Of a DNA stretch of 64,000 bases, positions 1 to 8,640 are shown piece by piece. The position numbers and the translations under genes are program-made. The DNA is from an uncultured Prevotella sp. (lineage in GTDB: Bacteria; Bacteroidota; Bacteroidia; Bacteroidales; Bacteroidaceae): contig CALUKU010000002.1 of assembly GCA_944321295.1 (NCBI GenBank), positions 1 to 64,000 of the forward strand, written 5' to 3'. Every line of letters starts with the position of its first letter. Within the stretch, counting starts at the first letter, position 1. Below the pieces are notes generated by a model, which was not told where the DNA came from, did not search any database, and was given only the letters and a program-made list of their open reading frames with translations.

Positions 1-1319
1 ACGAACAGACGGAAATCGTAAGGAACGGCGAGAGAAAGACTATTGAAACGGCGCGCGAGTTCCTGAAGCCGTGGCCGACGTTCACCACAGACATGGAGAA
101 AGCCCTGTGCGACATCGTCGTGAGCTTCAAGCAGAACCTGAGGATAATCAACAAGACCACGAACGCATACCAGCGCTACGTCGACGGAAAGAAAACCACC
201 GTACACCAGGTGAAAGGCGACAGCTGGGCCGTGCGCAAGCCGCTGCACAAGGAAACGGTCTACGGCGAGGTGAACCTCAGGAGAATACGCGAAGTGTCGC
301 TCAAGGAAGCCATGAGGCAGCGTAAGGCCATAGTGGACAAGGACATGAAGCGCAAAATAACCGACTTCGTTAAGCTCGGCTACGACGAGAAGCTCATAAA
401 GACATACTTCGCCGGCCACAAGGACGCATGGCCCGACTTCAACCCGTCGAAGATAAAAATCTACTACTTCACGCAGGACGTCCTTGGCAAGGACGGCAGC
501 GTGAAAGACCGTTACTTCGCAACGCGAAAGCCACTTGACACGAGCTTCAACCGCAAGCGCATTGAAGACTCTGTGACCGACACGGGCATACAGAAGATAC
601 TGCTGCGCCACCTCGAAGCCTGCGGCGACGCCGAGCGAGCCTTCTCGCCCAAAGGAATCGAGGAGATGAACCGCAACATTGTAAGCCTCAACAACGGCAA
701 GCAGCACCAGCCGATATACAAAGTCCGCGTGTATGAGAAGGCCGAGAAATACGCCGTGGGCAAACGCGGCAGCAAGGCTACGAAGTTCGTAGAGGCGGCA
801 AAGGGCACCAACCTGTTTTTCGCCGTATATGAAACAGAGGAAACCGACAAGGCTACAGGCCTGCCCGTAAAGAAGCGTTCCTACGCCACGATACCTCTAT
901 ATGAGGCCGTGAAGCGCGCGAAAGCGGGCCTGCCCATAGCACCCGAGAACGCCAACGGCGACAAGCCGGCCTTCGTCCTGTCGCCCAACGACCTCGTATA
1001 TCTCCCGACGAAAGAAGAAATCGACAAGGGAACGATAAGCAGGCCGCTGGATAAGAGCAGGATTTACAAGATGGTTGACGCAAGCGGTACAATGATTAAT
1101 TTCGTCCCCCAAAGTTCAGCAAGTATCATTTACTCATTACCAAAAGAATTAGCAACGATTTTTTGTAATGGAAATATGATTCAAAATGAATATGGGTTAG
1201 GCAGTCCAAAATCTAAAAACGAGCGCGCCATCACCGGCGAGATGATTAAGGAAACCTGCATACCGATTAAGGTGGACAGGATAGGAAACATTATTGAGAT
1301 AAACGGCGAAAGACTATGA
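1..1319 (+). CDS. cas9: Cas9 (type II-C), C-terminal part, 5' end outside window
   Basis: RNA-guided DNA endonuclease of a type II-C CRISPR system. The open frame runs in from base 3 and ends at the TGA at 1317-1319, giving about 438 visible residues. The visible part begins downstream of the RuvC-III catalytic segment; it has the conserved 'VVSFKQNLRIINKTTN' stretch and ends with 'GEMIKETCIPIKVDRIGNI', typical of Bacteroidetes Cas9. So it covers the region that binds the repeat:anti-repeat duplex and the PAM-interacting domain. The HNH nuclease and the catalytic RuvC residues lie outside the window. The stop overlaps the cas1 start (ATGA), so the two are probably translationally coupled. About 1090-1225 is much more AT-rich than the rest and falls in the presumed PAM-interacting domain. 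The family call is secure; the domain borders are inferred. Confidence 0.95.
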   Translation, partial: EQTEIVRNGERKTIETAREFLKPWPTFTTDMEKALCDIVVSFKQNLRIINKTTNAYQRYVDGKKTTVHQVKGDSWAVRKPLHKETVYGEVNLRRIREVSLKEAMRQRKAIVDKDMKRKITDFVKLGYDEKLIKTYFAGHKDAWPDFNPSKIKIYYFTQDVLGKDGSVKDRYFATRKPLDTSFNRKRIEDSVTDTGIQKILLRHLEACGDAERAFSPKGIEEMNRNIVSLNNGKQHQPIYKVRVYEKAEKYAVGKRGSKATKFVEAAKGTNLFFAVYETEETDKATGLPVKKRSYATIPLYEAVKRAKAGLPIAPENANGDKPAFVLSPNDLVYLPTKEEIDKGTISRPLDKSRIYKMVDASGTMINFVPQSSASIIYSLPKELATIFCNGNMIQNEYGLGSPKSKNERAITGEMIKETCIPIKVDRIGNIIEINGERL

Positions 1320-2260
1320 TTAAGCGAACACTATGCTTCACCAACCCCGCCTACCTGTCGCTGAGGGACGGGCAGATGGTGGTACGCCTGCCGGAGGTGG
1401 AAAGGAGCGACATGCCCGACATGCTGAAGAAGGAAGCCGTAAGGACAATACCCGTTGAGGACATCGGCGTCGTAGTGCTCGACAACAGGCAGATAACCAT
1501 TACTCACGGGCTGCTTGAGGCCCTGCTCGAGAACAATTGCTCCGTAATCACCTGCGACAGCCGCGGCATGCCCGTAGGCCTTATGCTCCCGCTGTGCGGC
1601 AACACCGTGCAGAGCGAGCGCTTCCGCTGCCAGCTCGACGCGTCGGTGCCGCTGAAGAAGCAGCTCTGGCAGCAGACCGTCAAGGCAAAGATAGCCAACC
1701 AGGCGGCCGTGCTGGCCGCCTGCGCCAAGGCCGAAACGGGATGCATGCGCCGCTGGGAGGCCGACGTGCGCAGCGGCGACCCTGACAATCTTGAGGGCCG
1801 CGCGGCGGCATACTACTGGAAGAGCCTCTTCGCCGGCGTGCCGAAACTGCAGCAGTTCACACGCGACCGCCAAGGCCTTCCGCCCAACAACCTGCTCAAC
1901 TACGGCTACGCCATACTGCGCGCCGTCATCGCCCGCTCGCTGGTGTCGAGCGGGCTGCTGCCCACGCTCGGCATACACCACCACAACCGCTACAACGCCT
2001 ACTGCCTGGCCGACGACATAATGGAGCCTTACCGCCCGTATGTAGACAGCCTGGTGTACGGCATTACGGAAGAGCGCGGCGGCGACGTGCCGGCCGACAT
2101 CACCAAGGAACTGAAGACCCTGCTGCTGGGCATACCCGTGGCAGACGTCAGGATAGGCGGCAGGCGCAGCCCGCTGATGGTGGCCGCCACGCAGACAACG
2201 GCGTCGCTCCATAAATGCTTCACGGGCGAAGCGCGCCGCATAGCCTACCCCGAGATGTAA
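1316..2260 (+). CDS. cas1: CRISPR-associated endonuclease Cas1
   Basis: Integrase subunit of the Cas1-Cas2 complex that inserts new spacers. The 314 residues match the usual length for type II Cas1. Likely metal ligands are visible: a glutamate in 'LEGRAAAYYW' (about residue 160), a histidine in 'LGIHHHNRYNAY' (about 222) and an aspartate in 'LADDIMEPYRP' (about 235). The start ATG overlaps the cas9 stop by four bases. cas2 follows 45 bases later on the same strand, so cas9-cas1-cas2 form one operon. There is no csn2 or cas4, which fits subtype II-C. Confidence 0.96.
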   Translation: MIKRTLCFTNPAYLSLRDGQMVVRLPEVERSDMPDMLKKEAVRTIPVEDIGVVVLDNRQITITHGLLEALLENNCSVITCDSRGMPVGLMLPLCGNTVQSERFRCQLDASVPLKKQLWQQTVKAKIANQAAVLAACAKAETGCMRRWEADVRSGDPDNLEGRAAAYYWKSLFAGVPKLQQFTRDRQGLPPNNLLNYGYAILRAVIARSLVSSGLLPTLGIHHHNRYNAYCLADDIMEPYRPYVDSLVYGITEERGGDVPADITKELKTLLLGIPVADVRIGGRRSPLMVAATQTTASLHKCFTGEARRIAYPEM

Positions 2261-2290
2261 TGACAACATCCCGACCTTCTCACCGTTTAA

Positions 2291-2641
<351 letters not shown>

Positions 2642-2680
2642 CGTTTATTTACGTGAGCTCGACATAAGGAAACACCCTCA

Positions 2681-2790
2681 GTAGGGACATAATTTATTAT
2701 GTCCGCACGCCGCAAAGAGGCGTATTTAGTTGATTTTGTAATAAAAACGTTCTTTACAGAACGTGCGGACATAATAAATTATGTCCCTAC
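2681..2790. repeat. REPIN-like palindromic element, copy 1
   Basis: A 110-base inverted repeat. The 29-base end segments (2681-2709 and 2762-2790) are exact reverse complements and start with GTAGGGACATAA. Inside lie two short hairpins, one around ACGCC/GGCGT near 2706-2722 and a perfect ACGTTCT/AGAACGT near 2746-2763. A second copy is at 6826-6938. Where the copies differ in the outer stem, both arms changed together, so the fold is conserved. A REP-associated tyrosine transposase lies next to copy 2 and probably mobilises them (inference). Confidence 0.85.
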
Positions 2791-2930
2791 TTTGTTGTTT
2801 AAAATATTTACAAGAAAATAAGCCTTATACCAAACTGATGTTTTATTAATATTTAACGGTTTAACGCCTCGACAGCCCCTTCATTCCAATCGTTTTTCAA
2901 CATCAGCCCGAGATTAGGAACTTTGCTTAA

Positions 2931-2966
2931 AACAATAAATCCGGCCGCTCGGCCGGATTTATTGTT
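2931..2966 (-). terminator. Strong GC hairpin between cas genes and array
   Basis: A perfect 17-base-pair stem (arms 2931-2947 and 2950-2966) with a CCGGCC core and a two-base loop. Read on the minus strand it is followed by TTTT, so it could end transcripts that leave the array in the minus direction. On the plus strand a longer T run comes only about 16 bases after the stem. The rest of 2791-3038 is AT-rich and noncoding. I searched it for a tracrRNA anti-repeat and saw no convincing one; tracrRNA is probably upstream of cas9, outside the window. Confidence 0.5.
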
Positions 2967-3038
2967 CAGACAACCATCATTTTTTATTTTCCAATTTGTC
3001 TTGTATCTCTTTGAACATCAACGCCTTATCTGCATCGT

Positions 3039-4623
3039 GATGTTTGTCTTAGCGCAAAGATACGAATTTTAAAGCAAATCACAACTAGTGCAAATTTACG
3101 AATAAATATAATAAGATGTTTGTCTTAGCGCAAAGATACGAATTTTAAAGCAAATCACAACGACCTTCAGAATGTGGAGATAGAGCTGTGGGATGTTTGT
3201 CTTAGCGCAAAGATACGAATTTTAAAGCAAATCACAACGTCGCCTGCCACATCACGCACATAGTCATCGATGTTTGTCTTAGCGCAAAGATACGAATTTT
3301 AAAGCAAATCACAACTAGACGAAAGCGTGTTCAAGCTGATAACCGGATGTTTGTCTTAGCGCAAAGATACGAATTTTAAAGCAAATCACAACAGTCATTC
3401 AAAGAGCTATCAGTAAATGAAGATGTTTGTCTTAGCGCAAAGATACGAATTTTAAAGCAAATCACAACAATAAGCAATCGCAGATATATGAAAATATGGA
3501 TGTTTGTCTTAGCGCAAAGATACGAATTTTAAAGCAAATCACAACAGGTGAGTTTAGAAAACTCTCATAGGTCCGGATGTTTGTCTTAGCGCAAAGATAC
3601 GAATTTTAAAGCAAATCACAACATGTGAGTTTAGAAAACTCCCACCGTTCAGGATGTTTGTCTTAGCGCAAAGATACGAATTTTAAAGCAAATCACAACA
3701 ACTTAACCTCGAAATCTCGCTGCATTGAAGATGTTTGTCTTAGCGCAAAGATACGAATTTTAAAGCAAATCACAACTAAGAAGTCTTCTTGGATGTCTAC
3801 ATATTCGATGTTTGTCTTAGCGCAAAGATACGAATTTTAAAGCAAATCACAACGAATATAAATCTTCAGTCTTCTGGCGGTACGATGTTTGTCTTAGCGC
3901 AAAGATACGAATTTTAAAGCAAATCACAACTTAGGGAAATAAGGTTTCCCGTCAGTCTTTGATGTTTGTCTTAGCGCAAAGATACGAATTTTAAAGCAAA
4001 TCACAACATTATTTTTTATCCTCCCATTTCGGGTATTGATGTTTGTCTTAGCGCAAAGATACGAATTTTAAAGCAAATCACAACCGCACCAGTCCGCGCC
4101 CCATCCGTCGTGCTGATGTTTGTCTTAGCGCAAAGATACGAATTTTAAAGCAAATCACAACACTTCTTTCATGTTTTCACTACAAACCGACGATGTTTGT
4201 CTTAGCGCAAAGATACGAATTTTAAAGCAAATCACAACATAAGCATATTAAGTCTGTTCTTAAATACGGATGTTTGTCTTAGCGCAAAGATACGAATTTT
4301 AAAGCAAATCACAACCAAAGGTGCGATAGATATCGCGGTTGACATGATGTTTGTCTTAGCGCAAAGATACGAATTTTAAAGCAAATCACAACTAGTAACA
4401 ATAGCGTTTATATATATAGGGCGATGTTTGTCTTAGCGCAAAGATACGAATTTTAAAGCAAATCACAACAGTCTACTGGTTGGGATGCAACTTCAGGTAG
4501 ATGTTTGTCTTAGCGCAAAGATACGAATTTTAAAGCAAATCACAACTATCGGACCGGAAGAAACAACAAAACATATGATGTTTGTCTTAGCACAAAGGTA
4601 CGAAAACCAACTTACATCAAGAT
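3039..4623 (-). CRISPR. Type II-C CRISPR array, 21 repeats and 20 spacers
   Basis: Repeats are 47 bases, starting GATGTTTGTCTTAGCG and ending AAATCACAAC on the plus strand. Twenty are identical; the last (4577-4623) is degenerate after about base 28. Spacers are 30 bases except the first and fifth (29). Repeat starts are 3039, 3115, 3192, 3269, 3346, 3422 and then every 77 bases to 4577. On the minus strand the repeat begins GTTGTGATTTGC and contains GTATCTTTG, matching the repeat type I know from Bacteroides type II-C loci. I infer minus-strand transcription because the repeat in that direction holds a complete promoter (TTG, 19 bases, TATCTTTG), like the repeat-embedded promoters of Neisseria type II-C arrays. 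Spacers at 3546-3575 and 3623-3652 are related to each other. Spacer targets are unknown. Confidence 0.98.
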
Positions 4624-4798
4624 GCGAACGTCAAGCTTTTAACACATCCCATTTACCGGCAACCGTCATTTTAACGGGGGGGGAGGAGAAAAGCGACTTC
4701 CAATCCGTAACATTCCGGCCGCCGCAGGTTGCGATTGCGGCGGAAGGCGGGGCACGGGGCGCACGGCCGTAAGCCGGAGGGGCGCCTGCGGTTACGAT

Positions 4799-4990
4799 CC
4801 GGAAGGCCGCCTTTTGCGCCGCGAAAGGCGGCCTTTAAGGCGGCAGGAGGCGGCTAAACGGAAGGCGGAAGGCGGCCTTCGGCCACGGCCGCGGCGGTGC
4901 TGCGTGAGGCCGCAGGCGGGCCGGGGGCGACGCGGGAGCGCCCGGGGGCGCCATTTCAGGGCCGCGGGCGCATTAAAGGGCGTAACATTT
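4799..4990. repeat. GC-rich AAAGGCGGCC repeat region, copy a
   Basis: The 405-base gap between the array and the next gene has no credible coding sequence. It begins with the degenerate CRISPR end, has an 8-base G run at 4676-4683, and then becomes very GC-rich with palindromic AAGGCCGCC / GGCGGCCTT words. The same words recur in other gaps (10822, 14137, 20085, 24594, 34846, 39945, 44083, 55215). Confidence 0.6.
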
Positions 4991-5019
4991 TGCCGTAACG
5001 GATAAATGTCTTATTTTTG
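4988..5019 (+). promoter_or_regulatory. Bacteroidetes-type promoter for the nucleoside-recognition gene
   Basis: TTTTG at 4988-4992, exactly 19 bases, then TATTTTTG at 5012-5019. This matches the -33/-7 pattern of the Bacteroidetes primary sigma factor. Transcription would start only a few bases before the ATG at 5029, leaving almost no 5' leader. Confidence 0.75.
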
Positions 5020-5028
5020 CAAATCAGT

Positions 5029-6258
5029 ATGGTACTTAACTACATTTGGATATCGTTCTTCCTCATAGCGTTCGCCGTGGGGCTTGCCAGGCTGCTGTTC
5101 ATGGGCGACGTCGAGGTGTTCCCGGCGATGATGAACTCTACGTTCTCGTCGGCCAAGACGGCCTTCGAGATATCGCTCGGGCTTACGGGCGTGCTGTCGC
5201 TGTGGCTCGGGGTGATGAAGATCGGCGAGCGCGGGGGCGTGGTCGACGTGCTTGCCAGGGTGCTCAGCCCGGTGTTCACCAAGCTGTTTCCCGACATCCC
5301 GAAGGGCCATCCGGCCACTGGCTCCATCTTCATGAACATCGCGGCCAACATGCTGGGCCTCGACAACGCGGCCACGCCGCTGGGCCTGAAGGCCATGGAG
5401 CAGCTGCAGGGCCTCAACGCGAGGAAGGACACGGCCACCAACCCGATGATAATGTTCCTCGTGCTCAACACGTCGGGACTGACCATCATCCCCGTGTCCA
5501 TCCTCGTCTACCGCGCCCAGATGGGCGCTGCGCAGCCCACCGACGTGTTCATACCCATACTGATAGCCACGTTCTTCTCTACGCTGGCGGGCATAGTCGT
5601 CACCAGCCTCTACCAGCGCATCAACCTGCTTAACCGCACCATGCTGCTGACGCTCGGCGGAATGAGCCTGGCCGTGGCGGCGGTCATCTGGGTTTTCGGC
5701 CAGATGGACAAGGAGCGGATGAACCTTGTGAGCACCCTTGCGGCCAACATCCTGCTCATGTGCGTCATCGTGGGCTTCGTTCTCGCCGGCATACGCAAGA
5801 AAGTGAACGTCTACGAGGCCTTCATCGAGGGCGCCAAGGACGGCTTCTCGACGGCCGTGCGCATCATTCCCTACCTCGTGGCGATACTCGTGGGCATAGG
5901 CGTCTTCCGCGCCTCGGGCGCCATGGACGCCGTGGTGGACGGCGTGGCGTGGCTCGTAAAGGCCTGCGGCGGCGACACTGAGTTCGTAGGCGCGCTGCCC
6001 ACGGCGCTGATGAAGCCCCTCTCGGGCAGCGGCGCCCGCGGCATGATGGTGGACGCCATGGCCACCTACGGCGCCGACTCGTTCGTCGGCCGCCTCAGCT
6101 GCATCTTCCAAGGCTCCACCGACACCACCTTCTACATCCTCGCCGTCTACTTCGGCAGCGTCGGCGTGCGCTACACGCGCCACGCCGTGGCCTGCGGCCT
6201 GCTGGCCGACCTGGCGGGAGTCGTGGCGGCGATTTGTGTCTGTTATTTATTCTTTTAA
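5029..6258 (+). CDS. Nucleoside-recognition (SpmA/SpmB-like, Gate domain) membrane protein
   Basis: Multi-pass inner-membrane protein of 409 residues that looks like a fusion of SpmA-like and SpmB-like nucleoside-recognition (Gate) domains. The N-terminal half has 'MNSTFSSAKTAFEISLG' and 'GSIFMNIAANMLGLDNAATPLGLKA'; the C-terminal half has 'ALPTALMKPLSGSGARGMM' and 'CIFQGSTDTTFYILAVYFG'. These are the signature loops of the two domains. The family name is historical; the transported or sensed substrate is not established. I chose ATG 5029 over the upstream in-frame TTG at 5017 because that TTG lies within the -7 box. The transposase gene follows after 6 bases. Confidence 0.88.
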   Translation: MVLNYIWISFFLIAFAVGLARLLFMGDVEVFPAMMNSTFSSAKTAFEISLGLTGVLSLWLGVMKIGERGGVVDVLARVLSPVFTKLFPDIPKGHPATGSIFMNIAANMLGLDNAATPLGLKAMEQLQGLNARKDTATNPMIMFLVLNTSGLTIIPVSILVYRAQMGAAQPTDVFIPILIATFFSTLAGIVVTSLYQRINLLNRTMLLTLGGMSLAVAAVIWVFGQMDKERMNLVSTLAANILLMCVIVGFVLAGIRKKVNVYEAFIEGAKDGFSTAVRIIPYLVAILVGIGVFRASGAMDAVVDGVAWLVKACGGDTEFVGALPTALMKPLSGSGARGMMVDAMATYGADSFVGRLSCIFQGSTDTTFYILAVYFGSVGVRYTRHAVACGLLADLAGVVAAICVCYLFF

Positions 6259-6264
6259 AAAGGA

Positions 6265-6792
6265 ATGGATTTAACACGGCACAAAAAACTTCGGATGAAA
6301 GGTCATGACTATTCTGCCGTCGGGTATTACTTCCTGACCATAGTGACGGAAGGCCGCCTTGAACTTTTCAGACATGTAAGCGCAGGCCGCTTCTTACCAA
6401 ACGAGGCCGGACTGATGATAACGCAATGCATAAACAGCCTTGAAGCACGTTTCAACGGGCTCGAGTTACTTAACAGCGCCGTCATGCCCAACCACGTGCA
6501 TCTCATTATATTCAACAACAACGGACATAACATATCGGAAGTGATGAGGCAATTTAAGGCTACGACATCAAGAATGTATAAAAAGGGAATGGCTAAAAAC
6601 GGCTGGAAAGAATACGGCTTGAGATTGTGGCAACGTTCGTTTTTCGACATCATAATAAGAAACCAGCGCATGTTTGATTACATAAACAATTATGTTTCAA
6701 TCAATCCTGAACGTTGGGCTTATGACAAGATAAATGACGGACACGGTCAAAGGACGGATGAGATATATAAAGAAATAAACGATTTGCGATAA
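6265..6792 (+). CDS. REP-associated tyrosine transposase (Y1/HUH, RAYT family)
   Basis: Single-strand DNA transposase of the IS200/IS605-like Y1 class, 175 residues. The HUH metal motif is seen as 'MPNHVHLIIF' near residue 75. The candidate nucleophilic tyrosine lies in the helix 'MFDYINNYVSINPERW' near residues 134-140. The start resembles other RAYT proteins ('HKKLRMKGHDYSAVGYYFLTIVT'). Its codon use is more AT-rich than the preceding gene. Only 33 bases after its stop lies a REPIN-like palindrome, and a second is at 2681. RAYTs act on such flanking palindromes, so the pairing supports the call. It is intact and probably a domesticated single-copy gene rather than an insertion sequence. Confidence 0.9.
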   Translation: MDLTRHKKLRMKGHDYSAVGYYFLTIVTEGRLELFRHVSAGRFLPNEAGLMITQCINSLEARFNGLELLNSAVMPNHVHLIIFNNNGHNISEVMRQFKATTSRMYKKGMAKNGWKEYGLRLWQRSFFDIIIRNQRMFDYINNYVSINPERWAYDKINDGHGQRTDEIYKEINDLR

Positions 6793-6825
6793 TAAACCAA
6801 TTGTAAAAGACAACGGGCTACGTCC

Positions 6826-6938
6826 GTAGGGACATAATTCATTATGTCCGCACGCCTTGAAAAGGCGTATCTAATCCGCCTGCGCCTATTGTAATACGTT
6901 TCTTCGAAACGTGCGGACATAATGAATTATGTCCCTAC
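6826..6938. repeat. REPIN-like palindromic element, copy 2
   Basis: A 113-base inverted repeat with 29-base perfect end segments (6826-6854 and 6910-6938). Two internal hairpins, ACGCCTT/AAGGCGT and ACGTTT/AAACGT, match the positions of those in copy 1 at 2681-2790. It lies directly downstream of the RAYT transposase gene, the usual place for a REP/REPIN. Confidence 0.87.
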
Positions 6939-7002
6939 AAAGGTTCAACAAGGCAACCATGTAACGTATAAGAACTTATGATAAAATATCACCTTTAACA
7001 CT

Positions 7003-8499
7003 ATGGCTGGTTTAAGCTCTCTTGCAAAGGACACCGCGATTTACGGCTTGAGCAGCATCGTGGGGCGCTTCCTCAACTATCTGCTCGTGCCGCTCTACAC
7101 GGCCACGCTGTCGGCCGCCGGGGGCGGCTACGGCGTCATCACCAACGTTTACGCCTACACGGCGCTGCTGCTCGTCATACTGACCTACGGCATGGAAACC
7201 ACTTTCTTCCGCTTCGCCAACAAGGAGGGCGAAGACCCGCAGCGGGTCTACTCCACGGCGCTGCTGTCCGTCGGCGCCACGTCGCTCGCCTTCGCCGTGC
7301 TCGTAGTGGCGTTCGTAGGACCTATATCGGCGGCCATGGGCTATGCCGACCATCCCTCATACGTATGGGTGATGGCGGTGACCGTGGCCCTCGACGCCTT
7401 CCAGTGCATACCGTTCGCCTACCTGAGGTATAAGAAGCGGCCGGTGAAGTTCGCCGCCCTCAAGCTTGCCAACATCCTGATGTCGATAGCGCTCAACCTC
7501 GTGTTCTTCCTCGCCCTCCCGGCGTGGTACGAAAGCACGGGCGGCGAGGGCCTCGTCGGCCGGATTTACTCGCCCGAGGTGGGCGTCGGCTACGCCTTCT
7601 ACGTCAACCTGTTCTGCTCGGCCGCGCTTATGCTCCTGCTCGTGAAGGAGCTTACGGGCTTCCGCTACGTCTTCGACCGCGCCCTGCTGCGGCGCATGCT
7701 CACTTACGCGTGGCCCATCCTCGTGCTCGGCATTGCCGGCATACTCAACCAGACGGCCGACAAGATACTCTTCCCCTACGTCTACCGCGGCGCCGACGCC
7801 CACGCCCAGCTCGGCATTTACGGCGCGGCCAGCAAGATAGCCATGATAATGGCCATGATAACGCAGGCCTTCCGCTACGCCTACGAGCCGTTCGTCTTCG
7901 GCAAGGCGAAGGACCGCGACAACCGCGAAACCTACGCCAAGGCGATGAAATACTTCGTCATCTTCACCCTGCTGGCCTTCCTCGCCGTCGTGGGCTACAT
8001 GGACATACTGCGGCACCTCATAGGGCGCGACTACTGGGAGGGGCTCGGCGTGGTGCCCATAGTCATGGCGGCGGAGATCATGATGGGCGTTTACTTCAAC
8101 CTGTCGTTCTGGTACAAGCTCATCGACAAGACCATCTGGGGCGCCTGGTTCTCGGGAGCGGGCTGCCTGGTGCTCATCCTCGTCAACGTGCTGCTCGTTC
8201 CCCGCTACGGCTACATGGCCTGCGCGTGGGGCGGCTTCGCCGGTTACGGCACGGCAATGCTGCTCTCTTACTTCGTGGGACAGAAGCACTACCCCATCAA
8301 CTACCCCGTAAAGGACATCATGCTCTACGTGGCCGTGGCCGCCGTGCTGTTCCTCGTGATGCACTACTCCAACCGCCTGCTGCCGGCGTGGGGCGCCGTC
8401 GGCGCCAACACGGTGCTGCTGGCGCTGTTCGCCGCGCTGATAGTGAAGCGCGACTTCCCGCTCGGACAAATACTGAAGAAGATGGGAAACAAAAGGTAA
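7003..8499 (+). CDS. Polysaccharide/lipid-linked oligosaccharide flippase (Wzx-like, MOP superfamily)
   Basis: Integral membrane protein of 498 residues with about 12-14 hydrophobic segments. It starts 'MAGLSSLAKDTAIYGLSSIVGRFLNYLLVPLYT', the standard N-terminus of Bacteroidetes 'oligosaccharide flippase / polysaccharide biosynthesis' proteins. The mid-protein segment 'AWPILVLGIAGILNQTADKILFPYVYRG' is also family-typical. It should flip a lipid-linked glycan or peptidoglycan precursor across the inner membrane; the substrate cannot be told because no glycosyltransferases are nearby. A 141-base repeat-rich gap separates it from the next gene. Confidence 0.88.
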   Translation: MAGLSSLAKDTAIYGLSSIVGRFLNYLLVPLYTATLSAAGGGYGVITNVYAYTALLLVILTYGMETTFFRFANKEGEDPQRVYSTALLSVGATSLAFAVLVVAFVGPISAAMGYADHPSYVWVMAVTVALDAFQCIPFAYLRYKKRPVKFAALKLANILMSIALNLVFFLALPAWYESTGGEGLVGRIYSPEVGVGYAFYVNLFCSAALMLLLVKELTGFRYVFDRALLRRMLTYAWPILVLGIAGILNQTADKILFPYVYRGADAHAQLGIYGAASKIAMIMAMITQAFRYAYEPFVFGKAKDRDNRETYAKAMKYFVIFTLLAFLAVVGYMDILRHLIGRDYWEGLGVVPIVMAAEIMMGVYFNLSFWYKLIDKTIWGAWFSGAGCLVLILVNVLLVPRYGYMACAWGGFAGYGTAMLLSYFVGQKHYPINYPVKDIMLYVAVAAVLFLVMHYSNRLLPAWGAVGANTVLLALFAALIVKRDFPLGQILKKMGNKR

Positions 8500-8640
8500 A
8501 ACGGTAAAAAAGTAAAAACGGTGAAAAAGTAAAACGGCAAGAAAATAAAACGGCAAGACCCTAAACCGCATAACCTTAAGACCTTACGACCGTAAAACCG
8601 CATAACCCAAGAACCGCAAAACCATAAAAATACATACGCA
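8500..8640. repeat. Word-repeat gap (GGTAAAA / CCGCATAACC family)
   Basis: Degenerate tandem copies of GGTAAAA-like words (about 8496-8555), then words such as CGGCAAGA, CCTTACGACC and CCGCATAACC. It is noncoding and belongs to the same class as the gap at 59109-59278. Confidence 0.5.

Noticed and set aside
2791-3038. Possible tracrRNA between cas2 and the array
   Set aside because: I looked on both strands for an AAGCAAATCACAAC-like anti-repeat and found only weak AT-rich resemblance (TTTAAAATATTTACAAG). It is probably encoded before cas9.
5011-6183. 390-residue antisense reading frame opposite the nucleoside-recognition gene
   Set aside because: Arg/His/Gly/Ala-rich shadow produced by GC-rich codons of the real gene; no domain and no promoter.
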